DNA of 64,000 nucleotides from Prauserella flavalba (GCF_003202235.1 NZ_MASU01000017.1:1-64000); one strand, 5' to 3'; shown: positions 33,337 to 42,821, counted from the first letter of the stretch. A program made the numbers and translations. Notes: a model not told the origin generated them from the sequence alone.

Positions 33337-34077
33337 GTGGACTCGGAAGACTTGGTGCAACGCGCCGGCAGGATCGCGGGCTGGGCTGCGCGTACGGGTT
33401 ACTCGCTGGGCAGGCGGCTGCCCGGTGCGGACAGTGCCGAACGCAGCCTGCGGACACTCGAGCAGAAGGCACTCGGGGAGCTGCGCCGACGCCTCGAAAG
33501 CGCTGGCGACCCCTACCTCGCCACGCTGAACCACGCGCCGTCCACCAGCAGAAACGTCGCCAACGGCCAGGTGAAGAGCCGCGCGGTCACCGTCGTGTCC
33601 CCCGACGAGCCGTTGCGGGTCGCCATGTCCGAGCTGCTGAACCGGTCCACCGGTCTCGACCGCGACCGGTCCCGCGACTACCTCTACGCGATCATCCTGC
33701 GCCAGCTGACGCCCGACGAGGCCCGGATCCTCGCCGCGCTCGCCGACGGCTCGCCGTTCCCGCTGGTGGACGTCGCCGAGCGCAGCGGCCTCGGCGCCGC
33801 GGGACGTGTCGTGCTGCGCAACGCCTCGACGGTCGGCAAGGCGGCCGGGGTGTCCCTGCTCGACCACGTGCCCGCCTACGTCACCCGGCTCGTCGGCCTC
33901 GGCCTCGCCGACATCGACGAGGAGGCGCCCGCGCTCAGCACGCAGTACGAGATCCTGCTGACCGATGACACGGTGCGGGCGGCGGAGCGGATGGTCAAGC
34001 GGGCCCGGTTCGTCCGGCGCACCGTGCGGATCTCGCCGCTCGGGGTGAGCTTCTGGCAGGCCTGCGCGCCGAACTGA
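33337..34077 (+). CDS. DUF4393/Abi-alpha-like protein
   Basis: This 246-residue protein starts with GTG at 33337. It is largely helical, with LRQLTPDEARILAALADGSPFPLVDV (about 125-150), which resembles the central block of the Abi-alpha (DUF4393) family. Some members of that family are linked with abortive infection; direct function is not established. It ends with RRTVRISPLGVSFWQAC. It may be co-transcribed with the two zinc-finger genes (23-base gap). Confidence 0.55.
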   Translation: MDSEDLVQRAGRIAGWAARTGYSLGRRLPGADSAERSLRTLEQKALGELRRRLESAGDPYLATLNHAPSTSRNVANGQVKSRAVTVVSPDEPLRVAMSELLNRSTGLDRDRSRDYLYAIILRQLTPDEARILAALADGSPFPLVDVAERSGLGAAGRVVLRNASTVGKAAGVSLLDHVPAYVTRLVGLGLADIDEEAPALSTQYEILLTDDTVRAAERMVKRARFVRRTVRISPLGVSFWQACAPN

Positions 34078-34149
34078 GTGCGGGGTGCGATCCGGTGGCC
34101 GTCGTGTGATCATGGCCACCCACATCGGTGAGGATGTTGGTGGTGCGCG

Positions 34150-35409
34150 ATGGACGAGTACCTGCGGGGAATCGCGGACGACTTCCTGCGGTACTGGGCC
34201 GTGTACTGCTCCATCCCGGTGGTCGCCGCGCTGATCGGTTACGTGACCAAGCTGGTCGCGATCCGCATGATGTTCCAGCCGCTGAACTTCACCGGCCTGC
34301 GGCTGCGCGGCAAGCCGTTCCTCGGCTGGCAGGGCATCGTCCCGAAACGGGCCGCGCGGATGGCGAGCATCGCGTGCGACACGATGACCCAGCAGCTGGT
34401 CACCCCCCGCGAGGTCGTGGAGCGACTCGACCCCGAGCGCATCGCGAAGGAGATCGAGCGGCCGCTGCTCGCCGCCACCGAGGAGATCGTCACCGACATC
34501 GCGGCGGAGTACCAGCCGGGGCTCTGGGAGGCGTTGCCCGAGCGCGTGCGCAGGCTCGTGGTCAGGCGCGTGCAGGCGGAGGCGCCGAAGATGGTCGCCG
34601 CGGTGATGGACGCGATCAAGAACGACGTCGAGTCCGTGTTCGACCTCAAGGACATGGTCGTGACGAGCCTCGTCAAGGACAAGGCGCTGCTCAACCGCAT
34701 CTTCCAGGAGGCAGGGCACAAGGAGTTCCGGTTCATCGCGCGCTCCGGCCTGCTCTTCGGCGGGCAGATCGGCATCGTGCAGATGGTCGTGTGGCTCGCG
34801 TTCCGGGTCCCGCTGATCATGCCCCTGTTCGGCCTGTTCATCGGCTGGTTCACCGACTGGCTCGCCCTCAAGATGATCTTCCGGCCGAAGGAGCCCACCC
34901 GCTACCTCGGGCTGTTCGAATGGCAGGGCCTGTTCATCAAACGGCGCGCCGAGGTTTCCGAGGCCTACGCCGAGCTCATCGCCAGGGAGATCATCACCCC
35001 GCACAACGTGATCGAGGCCGTGCTGCGCGGCCCGTTCTCGGACAAGGTCGTGACGCTGATCCAGCGTCAGGTCGACGCGGAACTCGCGAAGCAGACGAGC
35101 TTCGCCAAGCCGCTCGTGGTCATGGCCATCGGCAGCAGGCGCTACCAGGAGATGAAGGCACGGATCGCCGACCAGGTGATGGCGCGCCTGCCCGAGACGC
35201 TGCACTACATCGAGGACTACGCCGAGGACGCCATGGACATCCGCAACACGCTGGTGTCCAAGATGAAACAGCTCGACGCCGACGAGTTCGAAGGCCTGCT
35301 GCGCCCGGCGTTCCAGCAGGACGAGTGGATCCTCATCCTCACCGGTGCGCTGCTGGGTGCGGCGTGCGGAGAGCTGCAGGTGCAACTCGTGCTGCACCTG
35401 ACCACGTAG
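34150..35409 (+). CDS. DUF445 family membrane protein
   Basis: A 419-residue protein. N-terminal helix YCSIPVVAALIGYVTKLVAIRMMF is followed by the family block GLRLRGKPFLGWQGIVPKR. The same block recurs as FIGWFTDWLALKMIFRPKEP and YLGLFEWQGLFIKRRAEV, so the protein is an internal duplication. A last membrane segment is at the C terminus (ILILTGALLGAACGELQ). DUF445 proteins are conserved in many bacteria but have no firm role. The end abuts the stop of the convergent hydrolase gene. Confidence 0.85.
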   Translation: MDEYLRGIADDFLRYWAVYCSIPVVAALIGYVTKLVAIRMMFQPLNFTGLRLRGKPFLGWQGIVPKRAARMASIACDTMTQQLVTPREVVERLDPERIAKEIERPLLAATEEIVTDIAAEYQPGLWEALPERVRRLVVRRVQAEAPKMVAAVMDAIKNDVESVFDLKDMVVTSLVKDKALLNRIFQEAGHKEFRFIARSGLLFGGQIGIVQMVVWLAFRVPLIMPLFGLFIGWFTDWLALKMIFRPKEPTRYLGLFEWQGLFIKRRAEVSEAYAELIAREIITPHNVIEAVLRGPFSDKVVTLIQRQVDAELAKQTSFAKPLVVMAIGSRRYQEMKARIADQVMARLPETLHYIEDYAEDAMDIRNTLVSKMKQLDADEFEGLLRPAFQQDEWILILTGALLGAACGELQVQLVLHLTT

Positions 35410-36768
35410 TCACACCCCGCAGAGCCAGTCGAGCACCACGGCCGCCGTCCAGGACTGGTTGGTGCTGCCGAGCGGCTTGCCCGTGAACGGTTCGTAGTAC
35501 TCGCCGAACGCGCCGTCGGAGACCAGGTGCACGCCCTGCGCCCGGAACTCGCTCGCGTGGCGCGGCCAGTTCCGCTGCTCGAACGCCCAGCCGAAGAGCC
35601 ACGTGACCACCGGCCACTGCGGACCGCGCCAGTACCGCTTCGCGTCGAAGTCCGGCGACGACGGCGACACCGACGGCGGCACCGCGGCCAGCAGGTCAGG
35701 ATGGCCCGACCACGCGGGGCCGTCCAGTGTGGACATCAGGCGCGACTCGACGTCGGCGGGCAGCCCGCCGCACAGCAGCGGCGAGAACCCCGCGATGGTT
35801 TCGGCCGACAGCCAGCGGCCCCCGCGGATGTCGCGGTCGCGGGCCATGCCGGTCTCGGGGTGTGCGCTCAGCGCCACGGCGGCCCTGGCCCGGGCAGCCC
35901 ACGCGCGCAGGTCGTCGACCTCCTTCCCGTTCCGGCCGAGTTCCTCGCCGAGACCGGCGAGCGTGTCGCACGCCAACGCGAACACGGCCGTGACGAACAC
36001 GTCGCCGACGAGGAAGGCGGAGGTATCCACGACGCGGTCCGGGTGGTAGTCGGCGCGCCGCAGCTGCTCGATCAGCCACAGGTAGCGGTCGTACTCGTCG
36101 TCGCTCGGCCGCTCGCCGGCGTCGTCCACCTGCAGCAGGTCGAGCCGCACGTAGGGCGGCAGGTCGGGACCGGGCAGCACCGCCGCGTACGGCTCGTCCC
36201 AGCGCGGCGAATTGTCCATTCCGGACTCCCAGCCGTGCACGATCGCGACGAGCCCGCTGGCGTCCGGGATCCGGTGCCGCACGATCCAGCGATGCCAGCG
36301 GTAGAGCGACGACCATGCGCGCTCCGCGAACGCCTCGGCCACCTCAGCGTCGTCCTGCGACGTCTTCCGCGCGATCTCGACGATGCGCCGCACGGCGATC
36401 GCGTGCACGGGCGGCTGGCAGATCCCTGAGGTGCGCACGCCGTGCGGGCGCTGCGGGGCCGCGTCGGTGCCCCAGCGGTCGGGGCCGGGGAAGTAGTCGG
36501 TGTCCTGGGTGAACACGATGTGCGGGATCATCCCGTCGCGCCACTGCGCGGCCAGCAGCGTGTCCAGCTCGGCGACCGCGCGGCGCACGTCGAGGTAGGC
36601 CAGGCCCATCGAAATGAACGCCGCGTCCCAGCTCCACATGTGCGGGTACAGCTTGGGGGAGGCGGTGACGAGGCGGCCGGTGTCGTTGTCGCGCAGCACG
36701 AGCGCGGCCCGAGCGGCCAGGCTCGCGGGGTGGAAATGGACGGCGCGGTCGCCCGCGGCGGTGATCAC
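35410..36768 (-). CDS. GH63-like glycoside hydrolase (possible glucosylglycerate hydrolase)
   Basis: A 452-residue (alpha/alpha)6-barrel hydrolase. SPKLYPHMWSWDAAFISMGLA is the typical substrate-binding start of MGH1/GH63 bacterial enzymes; HGWESGMDNSPRWD carries the probable catalytic Asp and YWRGPQWPVVTW the C-terminal aromatic platform. GTG at 36768 has ggagg and overlaps the ATPase stop (GTGA). Mycobacterial glucosylglycerate hydrolases have this size and these motifs. Its place as last gene of a sugar ABC-importer operon suggests it cleaves the imported compound inside the cell. Confidence 0.77.
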   Translation of the reverse strand: MITAAGDRAVHFHPASLAARAALVLRDNDTGRLVTASPKLYPHMWSWDAAFISMGLAYLDVRRAVAELDTLLAAQWRDGMIPHIVFTQDTDYFPGPDRWGTDAAPQRPHGVRTSGICQPPVHAIAVRRIVEIARKTSQDDAEVAEAFAERAWSSLYRWHRWIVRHRIPDASGLVAIVHGWESGMDNSPRWDEPYAAVLPGPDLPPYVRLDLLQVDDAGERPSDDEYDRYLWLIEQLRRADYHPDRVVDTSAFLVGDVFVTAVFALACDTLAGLGEELGRNGKEVDDLRAWAARARAAVALSAHPETGMARDRDIRGGRWLSAETIAGFSPLLCGGLPADVESRLMSTLDGPAWSGHPDLLAAVPPSVSPSSPDFDAKRYWRGPQWPVVTWLFGWAFEQRNWPRHASEFRAQGVHLVSDGAFGEYYEPFTGKPLGSTNQSWTAAVVLDWLCGV

Positions 36769-37847
36769 CGGACCTCCAGGAGCAGACTCGTTTCGGGGTC
36801 GTACCAACGGCACGCTTCGGGCGGGATGCGCAGGCTCAGGTTCCCGCCGGGTTCGGCGCGGAACGTCGGCGGTGCCTGCACCTTCACCGGCTGGCCGCAG
36901 ATCTCGGTGGTCAGCAGCGCCGAGGAGCCGAGTGGCTCCAGCACCTGAAGCTCGCCCTGCAATGCGCCGTCGCCGCCCGCGACCTCGATGGCCTCCGGCC
37001 GCACGCCGAGCCGCAGGGTCCGGCCCGTGAACGTGGACAGCGCATGCGGCACGGCGAGGGACTGTCCGCCGAGGTCGAGCCTGGAGCCGTCACCGTCCCG
37101 CTCGACGGTGCCGGTCAGGAAGTTCATGGGCGGGCTGCCGAGGAAGCCGCCGACGAACTCGTTCGCGGGATCGTCGTAGACCGAGGTCGGGGCGTCGCAC
37201 TGGGCGATCCTGCCCTCGCGCATGACGGCCACGCGGTCGCCGAGCGAGAGCGCCTCCACCTGGTCGTGGGTGACGTAGAGGGTGGTGGTGCCGAGCTCGC
37301 CGACGAGCTTCTTCAGCTCGGCGCGGAAGGAGAGCCGCAGCAGGGCGTCCAGGTTGGACAGCGGCTCGTCCATCAGCAGCACGTCGGCGTCCATCACGAT
37401 CGCGCGGGCCACCGCGACACGCTGGCGCTGCCCACCGGAGAGCTTGGCCGGGTAGCGGTCGAGGTAGGGGCCCAGCTGCAGCAGCTGCGCCGCCCACTCC
37501 ACCTTGCGGCGTACGTCGGCCGCGGGCGTGCCGCGCACGCGCAGGCCGAAACCGATGTTCTCGGCGACGTTCTTGTTGGGGAACACCGCATAGGACTGGA
37601 ACACCATCGAGAGGTTGCGCCGCCTCGGCTCCAGGTAGGTGACGTCCTTGCCGCCGATGACGATCTGCCCCGAGTCCGGCAGCTCCAGCCCGGCGACCAT
37701 GCGCAGCAGCGTCGTCTTGCCACAGCCGGAAGGGCCAAGCAGCACCATGAACTCGCCGTCGGCGACCTCCAGCGAGACCTCGTCGGTCGCGCGCACCGTC
37801 GCGCCCGAGTAGGTCTTGACCAGGTCCCGCAGGACGACCTCAGCCAT
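36765..37847 (-). CDS. Sugar ABC importer ATPase (MalK/UgpC family)
   Basis: This 360-residue ATPase has Walker A GPSGCGKTT (38-46), signature LSGGQ (136-140), Walker B DVLLMDEP (155-162) and switch His in YVTHDQVEA. The C-terminal TOBE/OB region (about 240-360) is the MalK regulatory type. It is in one operon with two permease genes and a binding-protein gene, and powers uptake of the sugar. Start 12 bases after the MalG-type gene. Confidence 0.94.
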   Translation of the reverse strand: MAEVVLRDLVKTYSGATVRATDEVSLEVADGEFMVLLGPSGCGKTTLLRMVAGLELPDSGQIVIGGKDVTYLEPRRRNLSMVFQSYAVFPNKNVAENIGFGLRVRGTPAADVRRKVEWAAQLLQLGPYLDRYPAKLSGGQRQRVAVARAIVMDADVLLMDEPLSNLDALLRLSFRAELKKLVGELGTTTLYVTHDQVEALSLGDRVAVMREGRIAQCDAPTSVYDDPANEFVGGFLGSPPMNFLTGTVERDGDGSRLDLGGQSLAVPHALSTFTGRTLRLGVRPEAIEVAGGDGALQGELQVLEPLGSSALLTTEICGQPVKVQAPPTFRAEPGGNLSLRIPPEACRWYDPETSLLLEVR

Positions 37848-37859
37848 GATCGGTCTCCC

Positions 37860-38738
37860 TCATCGCAGCGTCGTTCCCCACATGTTCACGAGATAGCGCC
37901 GCATCACGGCGATGAACACCAGTGCGGGCAGGATCAGGGCGAAGCCGCCCGCGAAGCGGTAGGCGGTCGAGGCCTCGTCGAGCGCGGTGAGCACCTGCGC
38001 GGGCAACGTTCGATGGCCGAGCGTCACGACGGTCGCGCCGAGGATCTCGTTCCACGACAGGACGAACGTGAAGATCGACGACGCGGCGAGCCCCGGCAGC
38101 GCGAGGGGGACCACGACCTTGCGGGCGGCCTGCCAGCGCGTGCAGCCGAAGACCTGCGCGGCCTCCTCGAGATCGGTGGGCACCGACACGAAGATGCTCG
38201 CCGTGATCAGGACCGTGGTCGGCAGCGCGAGCGTGGTGTGGACGAGCGTCACGGCGAACACCGTGTCGTAGACGTCGAGACGCAGGAACATCGTCGCGAG
38301 CGGCACCGACAGCACCACGATCGGCAGCGCCCGCACCAGCAGGATGAACACCTGGTAGGCATCCTTGCCGCGGAAGGCGTGGCGGGCGAGCGCGTAGCCC
38401 GCCGGCGCACCCACGACGAGCGACCAGAACACGGTGTAGATCCCGGCGAGCACGGAGTTGCCCAGTGCCGGGACGGTGCCGGTCGCCTCGAAGAACGCCA
38501 GCAGCGTGTCGAACGAGTACTCGCTGGGCAGGAACGGCTTCGGGAACTCGGCGAGCGCGGCGCGGGAGGAGATCGCCGACAGCCCGATCAGCACGATCGG
38601 CAACGCCATGAACAGCGTCACCGCGACGCAGGCGGCCTGCACCCACGCCGCCTGCCTTCGCCGCCGTCGTAAAGGTGCCGTGTCGACCGGCGGCAGCGTC
38701 CGCTCGGTGGTCTCGGCCGGGCGCGTCTCCGTGCTCAT
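37860..38738 (-). CDS. Sugar ABC importer permease (MalG type)
   Basis: This 292-residue protein has six membrane segments and the EAA loop EEAAQVFGCTRWQAARKVVVPLALPG (about 195-220) that docks to the ATPase. Charged Arg-rich N terminus before the first helix. The ATG at 38738 overlaps the MalF-type stop (ATGA). Confidence 0.92.
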   Translation of the reverse strand: MSTETRPAETTERTLPPVDTAPLRRRRRQAAWVQAACVAVTLFMALPIVLIGLSAISSRAALAEFPKPFLPSEYSFDTLLAFFEATGTVPALGNSVLAGIYTVFWSLVVGAPAGYALARHAFRGKDAYQVFILLVRALPIVVLSVPLATMFLRLDVYDTVFAVTLVHTTLALPTTVLITASIFVSVPTDLEEAAQVFGCTRWQAARKVVVPLALPGLAASSIFTFVLSWNEILGATVVTLGHRTLPAQVLTALDEASTAYRFAGGFALILPALVFIAVMRRYLVNMWGTTLR

Positions 38739-39574
38739 CGCACCCCCTCGGGCTGGCGGACGGTGCGCAGGTACAGCACCGCGGTGCCCAGCGAGATCAC
38801 CAGCACCACGAGCGCGACCGCGCTGGCGACCGCGGGGTTCTGCAGCACCACGTACCATTCGTAGGTCTCGCCGACGAGCAGCGGGAAGTCGCGGCCGGTG
38901 AGCGCCTGCGCAACCGCGAACGCCTGCAACGCGAGGATCGTGCGCAGGATCAGCGCCACCTGCAGGCTCGGGCCGAGCAGCGGCAGGGTGACGTGCCGCA
39001 GCCGTTGCCAGAAGGTGGCGCCGAAGACCTGCGCGGCCTCGTCGTACTCACGCGGGATCATCTGCACGCCGGCGACGACGATCACGAACACCAGCGACGT
39101 CGCCCGCCACAGCTCCGCGATCACGACGGTGAGCAGCATCGTGGTGGTGTTCTCGTAGTTCAGCCACTGCACGCCGTTCTCGGAAAGCCCGAGCGAGACC
39201 AGCAGCGAGTTCAGGTAGCCCCGGTTGTCGAAGATGGACAGCCACACGAGACCCGCGGCCAGCTCCGAGATGGCCAGCGGAACACACCACAGGTAGAAGT
39301 GCCCGCTCGCGAACCTCGGCCTCGCCTGCATCAGCAAGGCCATGCCGACAGCGAGCACCACCTGGACCGGCACCACGATCACGATGAGCAGCAACGTGTT
39401 GCGCAGCGCCCGCAGGAAGTACGGGTCGCCGAAGAGGCGTTCCCAGTGTGCGAACGTGAAACCGCCGTCGTCGGTGAACGCCGAGAGGACGCCCTGCACG
39501 AGCGGCCAGCCAAACAGCGCCAGCATCAGCACGATCGACGGCAGCAGCAGCAACCACGGCGAGCGCAGGCGCAC
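38735..39574 (-). CDS. Sugar ABC importer permease (MalF type)
   Basis: This 279-residue protein has about six membrane segments. The EAA motif is EYDEAAQVFGATFWQRLRHVTLPLLGPS. It partners the MalG-type permease, and its start directly abuts the stop of the binding-protein gene (39575). Confidence 0.92.
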   Translation of the reverse strand: MRLRSPWLLLLPSIVLMLALFGWPLVQGVLSAFTDDGGFTFAHWERLFGDPYFLRALRNTLLLIVIVVPVQVVLAVGMALLMQARPRFASGHFYLWCVPLAISELAAGLVWLSIFDNRGYLNSLLVSLGLSENGVQWLNYENTTTMLLTVVIAELWRATSLVFVIVVAGVQMIPREYDEAAQVFGATFWQRLRHVTLPLLGPSLQVALILRTILALQAFAVAQALTGRDFPLLVGETYEWYVVLQNPAVASAVALVVLVISLGTAVLYLRTVRQPEGVR

Positions 39575-40885
39575 CTACATCACCTCGCAGCGCTCTGCGG
39601 CGGGATCGGGAGCCCAGCACGGCACCTTCAGGTCGTCGAGGATGCCCTGCAGCACGCTGGCCTGACCGTCCAGCGTGGTGCGGATGTCGGCCCGGTCGAG
39701 CACGATGGACCGGAAGGTGTCCTGGAAGACCTTGCTCACCTCGCCCTCCCTGGTGCCCAGTCCGACGGGCGGAAGGGACAGGATGCTGTCGGCGGCCTCC
39801 TGCTGCCGCTTCACGGCATCGGCCTCCAGCTTGATCGCGGGCGGCAGGTCCTGCGGGATCTCGGCCGCCACGGCGGGGAAGAAGCTGTTGGAACGCAAGA
39901 GGCCCACCTGCGTGTGCGGCTTGCTCAGCTCGTCGATCGTGCGCCGGGCCAGATCGGGGTCGGTGCTGTCCTTCGGGATCGCGAGCCCGGCGACCACGGC
40001 CATGTAGCCGAGCCCGTGCGGACCGCGGGGCGAGGGCAGCATCCGCCAGTTCCGCGGGTCCCGCTCCGGCGCGTCGACCAGCCGCACCACGTGATCCCAC
40101 GCCATGCCTACCTCGCCGGTCTCCAGCGGTTCCTGCATGAAGTCGTAGGTGGTGCTCGTCGGGCTGCAGTTGGCCCACAGTTCGCGGAGGTACTCCCACG
40201 CCGTGGCGGCCTCGCGCGACCGGAACGTGGTGATCTGCCCGCCGGTGAACGAGGGCAGGAGGTAGCCCTGTGTGAACCGGTGGAGCAGTCCTTCCGGTCC
40301 TGCGGGCAGGCCGAGCATGGGCCGGTTGCCGTTGGCGCGCCGCGCGGCGATGGCCCAGTCGAGGAAGTCGTCGTAGGTCAGCGCGTTCGCGTCGACGCCC
40401 GAGGGCAGGTGCTGGAGCGCGTCGGCGTGCGCGGCGAGCACGTAGCTCGCGTTGGCCCACGGGATGTACCAGCTGCGGTCGGTGCCGGCCTTGGCCAGCT
40501 CCAGGTACTCGGCGGGCCAGCCTCGGTCGCCGAGCGCGGCGAGTACGTCGGTGACGTCTTCCAGATAGCCGTCCGCGAGCGGGGCGAGGTCGCCGTGCAG
40601 CCCGCCGAGCAGGCCGATCTGCGTGGAACCCGCATCGATCTGGCTGCGGACCTGCCCCGCGAAAGGGCCGTCCTCGATGGTCACGTAGCTGACGCCCGAG
40701 ACCGTCCTGGCAAGCAGCGAGCGGAACGCCTCCGCTTCGTCGACCGGCCGGAACTGCGTCGACAGGAAGATCATGCCGCCGTTGCCGGTGGTGGCGAACC
40801 CGGTGCAGGCGGAAGCGGACAGCGCGAGCGCGCCGAGGCCCGCGGCGCGCAGGAAGGCGCGGCGGTCGAGGCCGGTCGCCGGCAT
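39575..40885 (-). CDS. Sugar-binding lipoprotein of ABC importer
   Basis: This 436-residue solute-binding protein has a twin-Arg-like start, DRRAFLRAAGLGALALSASACTG, where the Cys near residue 27 is the lipobox cysteine, so it is probably exported by Tat and lipid-anchored. The fold is extracellular family 1 type, with typical EAFRSLLA, WANASYVL and DSILSLPPVG stretches. The ATG at 40885 follows gggagg. First gene of the operon, divergent from the ROK regulator. Ligand unknown; the hydrolase downstream suggests a glycoside such as glucosylglycerate. Confidence 0.88.
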   Translation of the reverse strand: MPATGLDRRAFLRAAGLGALALSASACTGFATTGNGGMIFLSTQFRPVDEAEAFRSLLARTVSGVSYVTIEDGPFAGQVRSQIDAGSTQIGLLGGLHGDLAPLADGYLEDVTDVLAALGDRGWPAEYLELAKAGTDRSWYIPWANASYVLAAHADALQHLPSGVDANALTYDDFLDWAIAARRANGNRPMLGLPAGPEGLLHRFTQGYLLPSFTGGQITTFRSREAATAWEYLRELWANCSPTSTTYDFMQEPLETGEVGMAWDHVVRLVDAPERDPRNWRMLPSPRGPHGLGYMAVVAGLAIPKDSTDPDLARRTIDELSKPHTQVGLLRSNSFFPAVAAEIPQDLPPAIKLEADAVKRQQEAADSILSLPPVGLGTREGEVSKVFQDTFRSIVLDRADIRTTLDGQASVLQGILDDLKVPCWAPDPAAERCEVM

Positions 40886-40956
40886 GCGTGCCTCCCGCGA
40901 TGTTACGGACTTTTGTCAGGTTGGTTAACGTAAGTTCTTTGAGGGATATTGTCAAC
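40886..40956. promoter_or_regulatory. Shared promoter/operator between sugar operon and ROK regulator
   Basis: 71 bases. An inverted repeat has ttacg at 40903-40907 and cgtaa at 40929-40933, with AT-rich sequence between (acttttgtcaggttggttaa). Such spaced half sites in a short divergent region are a likely ROK repressor operator. gaggga at 40941-40946 serves the regulator gene. Confidence 0.5.
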
Positions 40957-42153
40957 GTGCTCGTGACCAAGTCGACGCAGACGAGTCCCACCTCGCCGGG
41001 ACACGTTCTCGGCGTCCTGCGCGCAGAGGGACCGCTGACCCGGCAGGAACTCCAGGAACGGGTCGGCCTCTCGCGCGTGACGATGGTCGAGCGGCTCGAC
41101 GTGCTACGCCGTCTCGGCCTCGTCCGCGCGACAGGGCACCGCGAGTCCAGCGGCGGTAGGCGTGCCGAGGTGCTGGAGGTCAACGACACCGGCCGCACCG
41201 CGCTCGTCGCCGACCTCGGACAGAGCCACGCGACGCTCGCCGTCACCGACCTGCGTGGCACCGTCTTCGCCCGCGACGACCACCGCCTGCCCGTGCGTCA
41301 CAGCCCACGGGACGTGGTGCCCGTGCTGCTCGACGCCGGCCGCGACCTCCTGAACCGGACAGGTAGGGCCGACACCCTGTGCGCCATGGCGCTCTCCGTG
41401 CCGGGCCAGATCGACCACGAGCGCGGCGTCACGGTCGCGCCGCCCACCATGCCCGACTGGAACGGCAAGCCCCTGCGCGAACCGTTCGCCGACGCGTTCG
41501 GTGTGCCCGTGCTGCTCGAGAACGACGCCAACGCCCTTGCGCTCGGCGACTACTACGCCATGGGCCGCCCGGACTCGGCCCTGATCGGAGTCAAGGTCGG
41601 CACCGGGATCGGCGCGGGCGTGGTCATCTCCGGCCGCATCCACCGCGGTGAAAGCGGCTCCGCGGGCGAGATCGGGCACATGCGGATCGAGGGCAGCGAG
41701 CAGCGGTGCAGCTGCGGTCGACGCGGGTGCGTCGCGGCCAGCGCGAGCGGCCAGGCCTTGACCCGCGACCTGCGCCCCACCGGCGTCCGCACCCTGGCCG
41801 ATGTCGTTCGCCGGGTCGGCGAGGGCCGCGGCGACGCCGTTCGCGCCGCCGCCGAGGCCGGCCGCCTCGTCGGCACGGTGGTGGCCACGATGGTCACCAT
41901 CGTCAACCCGCGTTACGTGCGCGTGGGTGGCGCGATCGGGGTGCTGCCGCCGTTTCTCGAGGCCCTGCGCCGTACGGTCGAGGCCAACGCCCATGCGAGC
42001 GCCCTGCGTAACCTCGACATCGAACCGTCCCAGCTCGGCGAGAACGGAGCCTTCGTCGGCCTCGCCGGGCTCGTCGCCGACGAGATGCTGGCCCCCGCCA
42101 CGGTCGACGCGATGGTCGCGAACCTGCAGGCAGCTCAGCCGGAGCGCACGTAG
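40957..42153 (+). CDS. ROK-family transcriptional repressor
   Basis: About 398 residues from GTG 40957 (10 bases after gaggga). The N-terminal winged helix LTRQELQERVGLSRVTMVERLDVL binds DNA, and the ROK kinase-like domain has LENDANALALGDYYAMG, VGTGIGAGVV and the zinc cluster CSCGRRGC. These regulators sense a sugar or sugar phosphate and control neighbouring transport operons. It is divergent from the sugar ABC operon, so that is the likely target. The 3' end overlaps the convergent hydrolase gene by 19 bases. Confidence 0.9.
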   Translation: MLVTKSTQTSPTSPGHVLGVLRAEGPLTRQELQERVGLSRVTMVERLDVLRRLGLVRATGHRESSGGRRAEVLEVNDTGRTALVADLGQSHATLAVTDLRGTVFARDDHRLPVRHSPRDVVPVLLDAGRDLLNRTGRADTLCAMALSVPGQIDHERGVTVAPPTMPDWNGKPLREPFADAFGVPVLLENDANALALGDYYAMGRPDSALIGVKVGTGIGAGVVISGRIHRGESGSAGEIGHMRIEGSEQRCSCGRRGCVAASASGQALTRDLRPTGVRTLADVVRRVGEGRGDAVRAAAEAGRLVGTVVATMVTIVNPRYVRVGGAIGVLPPFLEALRRTVEANAHASALRNLDIEPSQLGENGAFVGLAGLVADEMLAPATVDAMVANLQAAQPERT

Positions 42154-42821
42154 TCCAGCAACCTCCTTGTCAGTTCCTGCGGCCGGGCCAGTGCGGGCAG
42201 ATGGCCGCCGTCCATCTCATCGGGCACGATTCCCAGCCGTTCCCGGACGACGCGCCGCTGGAAGTCCGCGGGGAACAACCGGTCGTCGCGGCACAGGAGG
42301 AACCTCGTCGGCACATCCGGCCACGCCGCCAGCGGCCACGGTTTCTCGAACGGCGTGTCGGAAGGGCTCCGCTCGCCCCGCTCGAAGGCCTGCGCGGTGA
42401 CGTCGGCGGGCACGTCGTGGAAGAACAGCTCACGAGGGTCGAAGTCGACGGTCCTGCCGTCGCGATCGGCCTGTTCCCGCTGTGCACGTTCCTGGCCGGT
42501 GGCGCCCCACCATTCCCCCGGCGACTCGCCCGGCTTCGGGGTCATGGCCGCGACCAGGACCAGCAGGCCGACAGGTACCCGCTCGCACACCATGGGGGCG
42601 ACGAAACCCGACATCGACTGCGCCACGATCACGACGTTCCGCCGACCGCCGATCGCCTCGACCACCACGTCGGTGTACTCCGCCAATCCCGCGGTGTCGT
42701 CGGTCCACGGCAGGTCCGGGGTCAGCACCTCGTACCCTTCCGCGCGCAGCCGTGGCGCGACCAGATGCCAGTACCACGAGTCGCTGCCGGCGCCCGGCAA
42801 CAGCACGAACGTGGTGCTCAC
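42135..42821 (-). CDS. Alpha/beta hydrolase
   Basis: This 228-residue hydrolase has FVLLPGAGSDSWYW (oxyanion), nucleophile Ser in IVAQSMSGFVAP (about 68), acid in LLCRDDRLFP and His in DGGHLPALARP. It resembles the EstC/MenH-like esterases of actinobacteria. It overlaps the upstream PPOX gene by ATGA and the ROK gene end by 19 bases. Substrate unknown. Confidence 0.85.
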   Translation of the reverse strand: MSTTFVLLPGAGSDSWYWHLVAPRLRAEGYEVLTPDLPWTDDTAGLAEYTDVVVEAIGGRRNVVIVAQSMSGFVAPMVCERVPVGLLVLVAAMTPKPGESPGEWWGATGQERAQREQADRDGRTVDFDPRELFFHDVPADVTAQAFERGERSPSDTPFEKPWPLAAWPDVPTRFLLCRDDRLFPADFQRRVVRERLGIVPDEMDGGHLPALARPQELTRRLLDYVRSG

